A stretch of 64,000 nucleotides of DNA from Rhynchonema sp. JSB1_4 (lineage: Eukaryota; Nematoda; Chromadorea; Monhysterida; Xyalidae): positions 1-64,000 of the forward strand of contig JASAMV010007536.1 of NCBI GenBank assembly GCA_030248065.1, read 5' to 3'. How positions within the stretch are numbered: the first letter of the stretch is position 1; every line of letters begins with the position of its first letter. Position numbers and translations under genes: made by a program. Under the pieces are notes generated by a model. The model did not search any database, was not told where the DNA came from, and saw only the letters and a program-made list of their open reading frames with translations. Shown piece by piece: positions 1 to 11,213 of the stretch.

Positions 1-163
1 AGTTTTTTCGCAAGTTTGTTGTAATTATTTTTATTAACAAAACCGCCTACGAGCGACGAATCATGATCAGTAGCAACAAGCCGACTAACTCCTCGCCGCT
101 GCAACCACGGTGGAAACCCCGGCCAACCAAACATATTGCAAAGCCATTTATATGATGACAACA

Positions 164-486
164 AGTATCTGTTTACCGGTCCATGTTACTTTGTCCGCTG
201 CGCGGTTGTCCTTCTTCATGTTCGAACGACCAAGAAATCAAATTTTAGCTATTTAAAAAACAAACGAAAACAGTACCAAAACGCGGTCCAAAACTATTTA
301 ATTCAATCAAATTTAAAATTAAATTAAATTAAAATCCATAAAACACGTCGATTTCATAAAAACAGCAATTTAGGAGCGAAAATATTTTTTTCGGAAACTC
401 AATTTCTCTTTCATTAGAACGCGGGGGAAGGGAACTAGTCGGCCAGCAGCAACACAAAGTGCCATGAGCTGGTGGATGGACTATAC
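164..486. mobile_element. MITE, family with GTATAGTCC ends (copy 1)
   Basis: Non-coding element of about 320 bp. Its right end reads as the inverse of GTATAGTCCATCCACCAGC, and its left end is a diverged version of the same inverted repeat. The interior is AT-rich (ATTTAAAATTAAATT) with GGAAGGGAAC-like blocks near the ends. The same family recurs at 2032-2353, 2423-2754 and 30432-30661. It contains no reading frame. The transposase class is not evident. Confidence 0.6.
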
Positions 487-1904
487 AGTATAGTTCCCTA
501 AGTGCAGAACGTCCTTATCACTAAGATGTACTTAATTGCCAAAGCTCAAAGCTGGTTTGTCATTCGAACAGGCTGACAATGCACTTTAACCAAGCGATCA
601 GAATACCTAAATATATAGTCTCCGGAGGATTATCAGTGGAAATTTTTAGGGCGATTATGAGTGGAAAACTCTGGTAAATTCAGCGGATAAGCATAAGTCC
701 GTCCGCAGCCTTCTTAATCCTCGGTCGCTGGGGGCGCCATGTGGGCCAATTATAATTCTTGTGTTTCGAACGAGCAAAGCAAAATCTAACCACCAAGCGC
801 GTTTTACATACAAGCGTGCGCTCTTGTCTTTGTGTGAGTACACGACGCATGGTGGTGGGCATCAATGTCATCATGAGCGGTCGGGTAAACCTGTTTTGTG
901 CTCGCGCATAGTTTGTCCGTGGAAGAGCTTCTCGCCAACCTTCCAGTGTCCTTCGAGCTACTGTTTCCATGTTTTTTCGGTCTAAAGCTTTGTATTCATC
1001 TGGGAAATTGAAGTCAGACAGTGTTGTGGTTTAGTCTTTGATCTCAACATGTCGACTTGGAAATCAAATCAAGGTTATCTTGCTGGCTTTGCCATTCACG
1101 CTTCTCCTCTCCGTAATCTCTTTCAAATCACATGCTGCGGCTATCAAGATTGTAACAAGCGTTGTTCTGAAAAATTCCGTCGTGGATCACAGCGACGAAA
1201 ATATTTCCATCCGCGCAAGAGATGATGCGTCAAGCATGGAACCAGACGCACAACTTGAATCATCAACGGTTGTGACCACCACCACGACCGTAACGACCAC
1301 CAAGGGTACAAGTAAGGCTCACAAAGCCCAAGTTGTGGAAAATGTTAAACATCCAGGTTCGGATAGGGCCGGCCATACAACTTCTTGATCGCTTAGCTCC
1401 GGTTTGCTCCTAGTCAAGTACCCCTTTTGCGTTTCCAAACCCTTACTAATTTCAGTTGGCACAACCTTTTGTCAGCGCAAAGCGTTTTAGGGCGAACTTA
1501 GGTTAAATCCGGAAATTGGGAAACCGGAAATAATTTGCATGCAAAAATACGAAACACTTCACATACTCCGGAAATATTTCCCGGAAAACCCAAAAACTGA
1601 CATCCAAAAATAATGCTTTTACCGCAAATTTTTCCGGAATCCGGTTTCCGGATTTAACCTAAGGCCGCCCTCATAGACTGTTTGAAATAATCTTTGTGCT
1701 GGGCCTGGTGCCACAGAGTCAATGTCGGAAACAATGCGTCAGCGATGATGGGACCAATCCGTAAATCAATATCAGGCTTGCTGGAATGCGGCGCATCGCC
1801 ATGTTTGGGATGAGAAGGTGCGTACTCGGGATTGGTCGCACGAAGAGCTGGTCAGAAAATTGTACGTTGATTCAGTTAAGATCGGCGTGACCGGATATGC
1901 GATC
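301..1904 (+). repeat. Tandem duplication, unit 1
   Basis: This stretch is repeated almost base for base at 2568-4163. The duplicated block contains the tail of a MITE, about 500 bp of 5' flank, and the first two exons of the TylF-like gene. Both units sit against copies of the GTATAGTCC-end MITE, so unequal exchange between MITE copies is a plausible origin (inference). Confidence 0.85.
1050..1904 (+). pseudogene. Truncated, frameshifted duplicate of the TylF-like gene (exons 1-2)
   Basis: This is the first copy of the duplication. It contains the equivalent of exon 1 (hydrophobic segment ILLALPFTLLLSVISF followed by a Thr-rich run) and of exon 2 (motif WSHEELVRKLYVDSVKIGV). Three features argue that it is dead. 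The base change and insertion after the start ATG (ATGTCGACTTGG against ATGTTGACTC) put the ATG out of frame with the rest. An extra G in GAATGCGGCGC shifts exon 2. Homology stops at GGATATGCGATC, before any methyltransferase core exon. Exon 1 could still be read from another start, but there is no catalytic part. Confidence 0.75.
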
Positions 1905-2031
1905 AAAGAAGTCGTAGAGCCGGCCTGGCACGTTGAACATTTCCCACAATCTTGGCTTCGCGGAGCCTCCTCGTACCTTGGTGGTCGCTCAGGTCGGCGG
2001 CGGGGCGGTCAAAACAGGAAACACCATACTT

Positions 2032-2353
2032 TATAGTCCATCCATCAGCTCATGGCACTATGTTATGCTGCTGGCCGACTTGTTCCCTTCCTCCACGTCC
2101 TGATGAAAAAGAAATTGTGTTTCCGAAAAAAATATTTTTTGCTCCTAATTTGTGTTTTTCATGAAATCTACGTGGTTTGTCCATTTAAATTTTAAATTTA
2201 ATCGAATTCAATCTTTTTCGACACATTTCATCATATTTTTAGTTTTTTTGCAAAATCGGTCACACTCAATTTCTCTTTCATTAGAACGTGGAGGAAGGGA
2301 ACAAACCAGCCGGCAGCACGACAAAGTAACATGAGCCGGTAGACAGACTATAC
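2032..2353. mobile_element. MITE, GTATAGTCC-end family (copy 2)
   Basis: About 320 bp between TATAGTCCATCCATCAGCTC and its imperfect inverse (GAGCCGGTAGACAGACTATAC). It lies between the two units of the tandem duplication. The interior resembles copies 1 and 3. No coding capacity is seen. Confidence 0.65.
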
Positions 2354-2422
2354 TTGTTATTCATGAGATTGTGGAATCGCTTTGTGCCAGGATATGTGTT
2401 TCATTTTAACAGGGTTTTCCAC

Positions 2423-2754
2423 GTATAGTCCCTCCACCAGCTCATGGCACTTTGTGTTGCTGGTGGCTGGTTTGGTCCCTTCCTCCACGTTCTAATGAAA
2501 AAGAAATTGAGTTTGAGCGATTTTGCAAAAAAACTAAAAAAATAATGAAATGTGTCGAAAACGATTGAATTCGATCAAATTTAAAATTAAATTAAATTAA
2601 AATCCATAAAACACGTCGATTTCATAAAAACAGCAATTTAGGAGCGAAAATATTTTTTTCGGAAACTCAATTTCTCTTTCATTAGAACGTGGGGGAAGGG
2701 AACTAGTCGGCCAGCAGCAACACAAAGTGCCATGAGCTGGTGGATGGACTATAC
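2423..2754. mobile_element. MITE, GTATAGTCC-end family (copy 3)
   Basis: 332 bp with good terminal inverted repeats: GTATAGTCCCTCCACCAGC at the left and GCTGGTGGATGGACTATAC at the right. Its right half is continuous with unit 2 of the tandem duplication, so this MITE probably marks the left boundary of the duplicated block. Confidence 0.7.
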
Positions 2755-4163
2755 AGTATAGTTCCCTAAGTGCAGAACGTCCTTATCACTAAGATGTACT
2801 TAATTGCCAAAGCTCAAAGCTGGTTTGTCATTCGAACAGGCTGACAATGCACTTTAACCAAGCGATCAGAATACCTAAATATATAGTCTCCGGAGGATTA
2901 TCAGTGGAAATTTTTAGGGCGATTATGAGTGGAAAACTCTGGTAAATTCAGCGGATAAGCATAAGTCCGTCCGCAGCCTTCTTAATCCTCGGTCGCTGGG
3001 GGCGCCATGTGGGCCAATTATAATTCTTGTGTTTCGAACGAGCAAAGCAAAATCTAACCACCAAGGTGCTAACCATACAAGCGTGCGCTCTTGTCTTTGT
3101 GTGAGTACACGACGCATGGTGGTGGGCATCAATGTCATCATTAACGGTCGGGTAACTTGTTTGTGCTCGCGCATAGCTTGTCTGCGGAACAGCTCGTGGC
3201 CAACTTTCCAGTGTTCTTCTAGCTACTGTTTCCATGTTTTTTCGGTCTTAAGCTTTGTATTCATCTGGGAAATTGAAGTCAGACAGTGTTGTGGTTTAGT
3301 CTTTGATCACATGTTGACTCAAAATCAAATCAAGGTTATCTTGCTGGCTTTGCCATTCACGCTTCTCCTCTCCGTAATCTCTTTCAAATCACATGCTGCG
3401 GCTATCAAGATTGTAACAAGCGTTGTTCTGAAAAATTCCGTCGTGGATCACAGCGACGAAAATATTTCCATCCGCGCAAGAGATGATGCGTCAAGCATGG
3501 AACCAGACGCACAACTTGAATCATCAACGGTTGTGACCACCACCACGACCGTAACGACCACCAAGGGTACAAGAAGGGCTCACAAAGCCCAAGTTGTGGA
3601 AAATGTTAAACATCCAGGTTCGGATAGGGCCGGCTATACAACTTCTTGATCGCTTAGCTCCGGTTTGCTCCTAGTCAAGTACCCCTTTTGCGTTTCCAAA
3701 CCCTTACTAATGGCAGTTGGCACAACCTTTTGTCAGCGCAAAGCGTTTTAGGGCGAACTTAGGTTAAATCCGGAATCCGGAAACCGGAAATAATTTGCAT
3801 GCAAAAATACAAAACATTTCCAGACTCCGGAAATATTTCCGGAAAACGCAAAAACTGACATGCAAAAATAATGCGTTTTCCGGAAATATTTCCGGAATCC
3901 GGTTTCCGAATTTAACCTAAGGCCGCCCTTATTGACTGTTTGAAATAATCTTTGTGCTGGGCCTGGTGATACAGAGTCAATGTCGGAAACAATGCGTCAG
4001 CGATGATGGGACCAATCCGTAAATCAATATCAGGCTTGCTGGAATGCGCGCATTGCCATGTTTGGGATGAGAAGGTGCGTAATGGGGATTGGTCGCACGA
4101 AGAGCTGGTCAGAAAATTGTACGTTGATTCAGTTAAGATCGGCGTGACCGGATATGCGATACA
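2568..4163 (+). repeat. Tandem duplication, unit 2
   Basis: Second copy of the 1.6-kb block at 301-1904. It supplies the promoter-proximal region and exons 1-2 of the intact TylF-like gene. Differences between the copies are few: scattered substitutions, one 1-bp indel in exon 2, and a small difference near 3065. This suggests a recent event. Confidence 0.85.
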
Positions 4164-7135
4164 GACTGCTGGCGTCAGCCCTGGTAAACTATCTTGTCTA
4201 GTCAAAATCTGAACTTCAGACAGTTATTTTGCGATTGCGAATTTTGCAACATCACAGGTGTGGCACCACAGAGAATCGTTCCCTTCAATGACAAGCTTCG
4301 TTTCCTGGGCCAAGATTGGCCAGCGTATGGATTTGCGATGACAGGTAAACACAACATTGGATAGACGTGGAACTGATGGACCAAACCAAAAACATGCTCC
4401 TTTTTTTCAATGTTTTTGCTCTGTATATCACGTTACAGGCATGAAACGCGTAAATCAGCTGGAGACGGCACTTGAAACGGTTATTCGGGAACAAGTAGAA
4501 GGAGACGTTATCGAATGTGGCGTGTGGAGAGGAGGTGAATGAAACTGATTAAAAGAAGTTTGCTGCAAATTCCAGTGAGTGTGGCCGCCTGATGTTTCCC
4601 CCTTGCAGTATTTATATATTCAGGCACCAGCATTGTTGCGCGCGCAGTTATCGTGTCAATGAACTCTGACAAACGCACGATTGTCGCCGATTCGTTTCAA
4701 GGGTTGCCAAAATCCACAGTCCGTTTGGACGACGATTCATATCAGTGAGCTTTTTATGAAGCTTCTCCTCAAGTGTGTTCAGATATGGTTTCACATGCTC
4801 TAATTGTAGTGCTATGTCATACCTTCGTGTGTCTGCCGATCTTGTGCGAGCGCATTTTGAACGCTTCCATTTGTACGATCGCGAAAAGGTGAGGCATGAT
4901 CTGTCTTGGTCGCGTGGCATTTCGTGATACAGCACTTCCAGATTGTTTATCTCACTCACTTCTTTCACTGACTTTAAGCATAAACTGTAACATGTATTCA
5001 ATATTTTTTTGCGGCTGTCTCTGTCTTTGTCCCCGTGATATGGTTCAAAGCGTCACGCGACCTAAGCCGATCTGATCCGGTGCGATGCGATCAGAAATGT
5101 GATACGTGACCGGATTGACATTGCACTGATGTTTCACGCTCAGGTCATATTCATCCCCGGTTTCTTCAACGAGTCAATGAAGGCTGCAAGGGCGGCAATT
5201 CAAAAATTGAGCATTCTGCGACTCGACGGAGACATGTACGAATCGTGTTTTGACGTCATCAATCAATTATACGATCGATTATCAATTGGAGGGTATTTGA
5301 TTGTGGATGATTGGAATGGATACGCGTGCAAACGGGCGGTTCAGGTGCATTTATTGGACCACAAAAAGACTTTTGTCTTGTGGTTCATGATGCATGTTTT
5401 AGTTAAACCGGGCCCGCCGCCCAAAAGTTCGTCAAAATTAATGTTCTTGATCTCGATGCCAACTACGATGTGAGCAAAAAAAACACTGGTCGAAAATCCA
5501 AAAAACAATAGCGGCGGAGCCGCTTTAACCTATTGGGCCAGTCGCGGATCCAGCTTTCGGGGAAGGGGGTGGGGGCAAATTCCAAAACTCAAAAAGTCAT
5601 TTTTATCAAGTGCAAGTTAGATTTTTTAAAGATCGTCCCTTGTCAAACAAAAAGACCCAACGCACCACAAAGACCCAACGCAGTTAAGGTTGTACATTTA
5701 CGGCGGAGACGACCAGACATATAATAAAAAATACTGCACCCCGATACTCGGCTTATTAAAAGATTTATTGCGATTTGAAAAAAAGACCCAACTCGTTGGT
5801 TCCTTTTTGTTAGGCGTGAAGCAAGCCCCAAGCAAGCGGTTGGGGAAAATGAATGCAAGAGAAAACTTAACAAGTTGTTCGTTCTCTCCAACGATTGTGT
5901 TATGTCGCGCTTTGTTTCTCCTGGGTATAACTGAATTGAATATTGAAGTCGTTTATCATTTCATTGTAGACGTTTCGCCCAAAAAAGTCAAGTGATTTTG
6001 GCGCTCTTCCAGTGTTAAAGAACATCTTGCCGAAGCACTTTCAGCATTTTTGGCTTCGTGTCGCGATATTAACCAGTGCTGTACGGCGTGCAGAAGTAAA
6101 GCTACATATCAAAGTTTCCGAAACTGCTATTTTTTGGTCGGCATATTTTCCATTTATGTGCAAATGTTTGCACCTCGTTGCGGGTTGCACCTTCCCAGTT
6201 GGCACAACCGACTGGATCTGTGATGACAAAACTCAATCCTATTTCATCCCACGTGCCTTTTTTGTGCAAACGCACATGTTCAATAGTCAACCCATGCAAC
6301 CAGCACACTGTCAAACAACACACCCACACACAGCGCACAAACAGAGTGACATGATGTTTTACTTCCACAACACTGCGTGGGTGTGCTGCACAACAGGCTG
6401 CCTGTGTTGGCTACAACGTGTGAAAAGGGCTAGTTCGGTTTGTTCGTGTTTTCTTTCCTTTCTTTGTGTGTGGCTGTGTTGATTGCCATGCGATGGGGCT
6501 TTTTTGTCAAGCGAAAAAAGGAACCAACACGCGATGGGGCTTTATTACTCTTCGCAATGGGGCTTTTTTTGACTTCATCAAAACTCAAAATGTTTCATCG
6601 CGCTCACAAGAAATTACATTTGAATATGGTTACTGTTGCAATTTGTTGGACTGGTCCCTAGCAATTTTATGTCAGAAGATCGCTCTGCCAACCGAAGTTG
6701 TCAATGTTTTATACTGCCGTCAACTTTCAATCCCACTTTTCTCGCGAAACTGCGCTGAAGCGTTGGTTCTTTTTGTTTGACAAGGGACGAGATGGTTTCT
6801 ATCCAGTGCTTAATATGCGAAAGCAGCCAAATTAAACTGACCATAAACAGCAACCGTTATTTATTCGCACATCCTTATTTGTGCATGGAAAGCAAGCCAC
6901 AGGACATCATAGTGCGTTTCTAAACAGAAGCGCCAAAATTTATTTTGAAACTGTTGGTTTTAACGGTAAAAAAATTGAGCACTAATTTCAGGAATTCTGC
7001 TCTGCCGTTGGCATTGTCGAACAAATTGAGCCCATCGACAATATAGCCGTATTCTGGCGCAAAATGGACGATCATAAGTACGATCCGGAAGAATTGTATG
7101 AAAAGTTGGTAGTGCCGAAACGCAAAAAGACGTGA
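3311..7135 (+). CDS. Macrocin-O-methyltransferase-like (TylF family) protein, 8 exons
   Basis: Exons: 3311-3617, 4034-4183, 4258-4344, 4439-4534, 4624-4744, 4810-4888, 5144-5344, 6992-7135. They join in phase to about 394 residues ending in TGA. Residues about 6-30 are a hydrophobic signal or anchor segment (VILLALPFTLLLSVISF), followed by a Ser/Thr-rich stalk. The core carries the TylF hallmarks in order: DWPAYGFAMTGMKRV, GDVIECGVWRGG (SAM-binding acidic/glycine motif), TIVADSFQGLP, GGYLIVDDWNGY (metal-site Asp pair), and a C-terminal VEQIEPIDNIAVFWRK. Family members are SAM-dependent O-methyltransferases, best known from bacterial macrolide synthesis. The substrate here is unknown. The membrane-anchor start suggests a secretory-pathway or Golgi-lumen protein (inference). 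The large last intron (5345-6991) carries a transposon. The start is the first ATG in frame with exon 1. Confidence 0.82.
5633..6790. mobile_element. 1.16-kb non-autonomous element with about 30-bp inverted ends
   Basis: The left end TCGTCCCTTGTCAAACAAAA is matched in inverse at the right end (TTTTGTTTGACAAGGGACGA), each followed by an inverted AAAGACCCAACGC/GCGTTGGTTC block. It lies wholly inside the last intron of the TylF-like gene. Subterminal copies of GACCCAAC and GATGGGGCTTTT recur. Reading frames inside are short and unconvincing, so it is probably a MITE or a decayed DNA transposon. Confidence 0.65.
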
Positions 7136-7718
7136 CAGTCAACCGATTGTGATCGCAAACATACGATAGGTGTATGCGTTTGGCGACTCACCTCTGATGG
7201 TGTACAAATTGTGGTTGTATAACTCCCAAATTTATTCCCTGTGGTGTGGAAAAACATAACCAAACACCTTTTTATCAGAACTGATAAATGTATTGGTGTA
7301 CTGTTTATCCGTAGTTTTGAGAACATTTTCACATGGCGTTTCGTTACTCCTCTTCGTCGCATCTTTGCGTTCACTCTGCTTATTGATTCGTGTTCCTCAA
7401 ACTTCAAGGAACTCGATATCGCGGGCCGATATCATCTGACACAATGCAGTCTTCCATCCACCATTCTCACCCGTTATAAGCTTGAGAGCTAAACGTTGTC
7501 ATCGTCGATTTTAGGCGTGATTAATTTGACGCAGTTTGCAGCAACTGAAATCCTGTCCAGCGTACAAATGTATTCCGTCATCTTTGTGAACCGAAGACTA
7601 TCCAGATCAATGTAGACTTGACACGAATCGACATGGGCTGTTTTTAGAATGATGCTGAAAGGAGTGAACCTCAGGTCAATTTAGGCAGCACGCCACTTGG
7701 CTTCAGTCGCATTGTGTA
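7136..7718. other. 3' flank of the TylF-like gene, nothing recognised
   Basis: Non-coding as far as can be seen. There are no long conserved frames, no RNA gene and no clear repeat. The 3' untranslated region presumably lies at the start of this stretch; no clear AATAAA was picked out. Confidence 0.4.
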
Positions 7719-7993
7719 TTGGTCGCACAATGACTTTATAAGAATTGGTCAAATTTTTTTCCTGAATCGCAAAGCAGGCTAGTGACGGGGCAATGACGTT
7801 GCGTTGCGTTATCGCACACAAAACACGTTGTAAAGAGAATGTTTCAGACCTGCGGCAACGTGGTTGATCTGCTAGATTATTTTCAGCTGAAAATGTTTTG
7901 TGAGAATCACAAATAGCACAGTGGTTAAGAGTAACTGAACGTGAAAATCAGGATTGATTTTGATGAATTCTTATATGGTCATTGTGCGACCAA
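7719..7993. mobile_element. TA-flanked MITE, ends TTGGTCGCACAATGA (copy 1)
   Basis: 275 bp bounded by TTGGTCGCACAATGA and its perfect inverse, with TA on both sides. TA duplication is typical of Tc1/mariner-type elements. A second near-identical copy sits at 12946-13219. Confidence 0.8.
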
Positions 7994-8379
7994 TACCATA
8001 CAGTGCAACATCATCCAGATGGCGATGTGTGTCTTGTGGCGGATGCAAGCGTGGGGAAAAGAAATCCAATCTCTTCCCTTTATTTTAGGATGAATGTTTT
8101 TGTTCCTCCACCGAGTGTCCAAGTCAAGCCCAAAATGCCTTGCGTGGGAAGCAGACCAGGATGAATTTGAAATCGACAAGGACAAACTTTTTTTCAAAAA
8201 AATGGAGGAGAATAAAATAACAAAAAAATATTGGAGCTCAGGCACAGGCGGTTTGTGCATCTACCTGAGGCTGGGGGGGGGGAGAAGAGCCAAGTTCAGG
8301 AAAAGTTTTGTTAGGTTGAAAATTTGACCCACTTTTGCCCCTTTTGAATTTTTTGGGAAAAAAATATCCATAAGATGAG
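7994..8379. other. Left flank of the first nested-transposon stack
   Basis: No gene seen. From about 8270 the sequence becomes G-run rich, and the part just before 8380 (GGGAAAAAAATATCC...) matches the interior of the CAGTGTAGTTCCTGG family found at 12116-12883. It is therefore probably a fragment of such an element, interrupted at 8380. Confidence 0.4.
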
Positions 8380-8784
8380 TACCGTAAAAACCTAAATAGA
8401 AGGGGGGGGCTCTATTAATTCACTGACCCCATTTTGGGGGGCTCTGTTCCGGGGGGGCCTCTATCAATTCACTGACCCGAACCTGAAAAATTGTTCCCAG
8501 AAATACCCCCCAAAAACCTGAAAGGATGTTTTTTCGCTTGTAATCGCATTTATTCGTGTCTATTTGCCAATAAGAGGCGTATTATGAGCTCTGAACGAAC
8601 AACAAACGTACATAAATGAACCTGTGCACCACTATCAAGCCTTAATACACTGCTGTATAGGGGGATGTTACTTAGGGGGGGCTCTATTCCGGGGGGGCTC
8701 TATTAATTAACTGACCCCTTTTTGGGGGGCTGTATTACGGGGAGGGGCTCTATTCCGGGGGGCTGTATTTAGGTTTTTACGGTA
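8380..8784. mobile_element. Non-autonomous element with TACCGTAAAAACCTAAATA ends (copy 1)
   Basis: 405 bp with matching inverted ends TACCGTAAAAACC / GGTTTTTACGGTA. The interior carries repeated GGGGGGCTCTATTAATTCACTGACCCC-type blocks (G-runs and CTCTATT) in tandem. Removing the element and one TA restores ...GAGTATTTTGGCG..., which resembles the uninterrupted GGGTATTTTGGCGA at 12253. The duplicated target is thus TA. Confidence 0.75.
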
Positions 8785-9202
8785 TTTTGGCGACTTTTGA
8801 AACCATTGACCTCAAACTTACCCACTTTAGGCATAAAAATGCCCATTGGGGGACATAGTAGTGACAAGGGGGTTGGGGGGTTAGGGTTACCCTACCACAA
8901 AACCCGAGGGGGGTTGGGCGGGGGGGTTGATGAGTACTTATCAACTCTCCAAATCTTACCTCTCACAAGCAATTTTATATCTTTTTGAGAGAAAAACTGA
9001 CCTTCGACCTTCTTTTCCAAAAAATCGCGCAAACCCACCCCTAATACGTATTTTTAACCGATTTTCGGCGAAAATTTGGAAAAAGCACTATTTTTTGGCA
9101 AAAATTGTATCACAAGAACGGTGTTTTTTTTCCTTTTTTGAGTGTCCAAAATCATACCTCTCACGCTTCCGGTCCCAACCCCGCGTCATACTTACCTCCC
9201 AC
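8785..9202. other. Host sequence of the first transposon stack
   Basis: Repeat-derived. Part of it (8935-9200) is the inverse of sequence at 48020-48320, with shared words TTACCTCTCACAAGCAATTT and ACGCTTCCGGTCCCAACCCC. It therefore belongs to the CAGTGTAGTGGCAGGCC-end family whose terminus is at 13596-13612. No coding content. Confidence 0.5.
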
Positions 9203-9308
9203 TCCAACTTAGGCATGGGCACAATACCTGTTTTGAGACCCAGCCAATACCAATACCAGGCACGGACCAATACTCAATACCCAATACCAAAGTCAGACCC
9301 AATACCAA

Positions 9309-9721
9309 TACCGTAAAAACCTAAATAGATGGGGGCTCTATTAATTCACTGACCCCATTTTGGGGGGCTCTATTCCGAGGGGCCTCTATTAATTCACTGA
9401 CCCGAACCTGAAAAATTGTTCCCAGAAATACCCCCAAAAACCCCAAAAATGGGTTTGAAAGGATGTTTTTTCGCTTGTAATCGCATTTATTCGTGTCTAT
9501 TCGTCAATTGGAGGCATATTATGTGCTCTGAACGAACAACAAACGTGCATAAATGTACCTGTGCACCACTATCAAGCCTTAATACACTACTGTATAGGGG
9601 ATGTTACTTAGGGGGCTCTATTCCGGGGGGGGGCTCTATTAATTCACTGACCCCTTTTTGGGGGCTGCATTACGGGGGGGGCGCTATTCCGGGGGGGGGC
9701 TGTATTTAGGTTTTTACGGTA
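9309..9721. mobile_element. TACCGTAAAAACC-end element (copy 2)
   Basis: 413 bp, nearly identical to the copy at 8380-8784, inserted within the CCAATACC repeat. Removing it with one TA gives ACCAATACCCAATACC, the uninterrupted microrepeat, so the target duplication is TA. Confidence 0.85.
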
Positions 9722-9751
9722 CCCAATACCAATACCAGGCAAGGCACAGAC

Positions 9752-10566
9752 CAGAGATCGGAAACGGGCCGGGTAAAGTCGGCCCGGCCCGGTCGGCGAA
9801 AAGTCCGGCCCGGCCCGGCCCGGCCCGGTGGAGGGCTGCAGGTCGGCCCGGCCCGGCCCGTTTTGGCCTGAGGTCGGCCCGGCCCGGCCCGGCCCGGTCA
9901 GCCAATTTTCAAGGGCTGAAAACTAAAAAAGTCCAAAAAGCTGAAAAAAATTCGAAAATTTTCTGCAGAATACTTGTTTTCACTGGTTGGTACAGCTGGG
10001 GGGAAGGGTAGGTAGGTAGGTAGGTAGATTGACGCGCCATCCTGATGCAGTACGTAAGTCGCCGCCCCGGTTGGTACAGTAGTGTAGTAGGTAGGTATGG
10101 TTTTATGGTATAATTTTTGGCTCAAAATGGTTTCGCGCGAAATTAGCGCTTAAGAGTACATTCTCATCAATATGTAGACATAAAATTTTGTTCCCGGACG
10201 ACTCCCCCCAGCTCGTCCGGTCGGTACTACAGTAGGTAGGTTGATTGCAGGCAGGCTGTTTTGGTGGTACAGTAGGAGTAGGTTGAGTAGCTACTGCTTC
10301 TTTCTTCAAAACGATGACTGAAAAGATCAAGAACTAGGAAATGTTATCGCGCGAAGCGCAAAAATTTTGAAAATTTTGGTTCAAAAAATGGTAATTTCGT
10401 TCAAATTTAGGCATACCGGGCCGGACCGGGCCGGACTGCTCGGCCCGGCCCGGTCCCCCCAAATCTCCGGCCCGGCCCGGCCCGGCCCGGTCGACCAACT
10501 CCAAAATCGCGGCCCGGCCCGGGTACCGGGCCGGGCCGGGCCGGGCCAGCCCGTTTCCGATCTCTG
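9752..10566. mobile_element. GGCCCGG-rich hAT-like element, ends CAGAGATCGGAAACGGGC
   Basis: 815 bp with inverted ends CAGAGATCGGAAACGGGC / GCCCGTTTCCGATCTCTG and an exact 8-bp target duplication GCACAGAC (9744-9751 and 10567-10574). Both arms are long runs of GGCCC/GGGCC units. The middle (about 9985-10280) holds GTAGGTAGGTAGG repeats and may be a further insertion. Reading frames here give only Ala/Arg/Gly/Pro low-complexity peptides and are not genes. Confidence 0.85.
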
Positions 10567-10788
10567 GCACAGACCAATACCCATTACCAAACCAATACCA
10601 CTTGGGTTCCCGGTATTGGTTCTGATCAGTGTAGTACTTTGGCCAGGGTGTTGACGATAGATAGATAGATTGGGACCCGAAATGTGTTGACGATAGATAG
10701 ATGACCCAAGTCCGAAATTTGTTGGGGTTTACCCAAACTTGTTGACGATAGATAGATGGTGGGGGGTCGCCAAAAATCACGGTATAGT

Positions 10789-11192
10789 CAGTGGTGTCGT
10801 TGGGGGGGGGGTTACCCCCTGGTATGGGGTATGGGAAATCGGCCGAGGGTATGGGAAATTGTTTCACTTTTGGAACAAGCACCCCTAAGAAATGACTTTT
10901 TGACCCCGAGAAGTACCAAAATTGGCCATTTTTCGTCCAAAAATGTCAAAAATCGCTTGCTGCCGCAAGAAAACTCTGTTTTAAGCACTTTTTTTACCAA
11001 TTTTGGCACTTTTAGAAGATTTTTGGGGTTCTTTTTTTTCAAAACCCCCACCCTCGGGTATGGGAAATTTTTGAATTTTTGGAGAAACCCCCCCTGGTAT
11101 GGGAAATTTTTGATTTTTGGGGGTATGTATGGGAAATTTCCCGAAAATTGGGCTGGGTATGGGAAAATTTCGATTTCTCAACGACACCACTG
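10789..11192. mobile_element. hAT-like element, ends CAGTGGTGTCGTTG
   Basis: 404 bp with inverted ends CAGTGGTGTCGTTG / CAACGACACCACTG. Target duplication GGTATAGT (10781-10788) / GGCATAGT (11193-11200), one mismatch. The uninterrupted target GGTATAGTATAGTG exists, in inverse, in the paralogous elements near 46500 and 53085. The interior contains repeated GGTATGGGAAATTT words. Confidence 0.88.
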
Positions 11193-11213
11193 GGCATAGT
11201 ATAGTGTACTAAG

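Noticed and set aside
9660..10590. Open frames encoding Gly/Ala/Pro/Arg-rich peptides on both strands
   Set aside because: They come from GGCCC/GGGCC repeats inside a transposon with an exact target duplication; all frames are open because stop codons cannot form.
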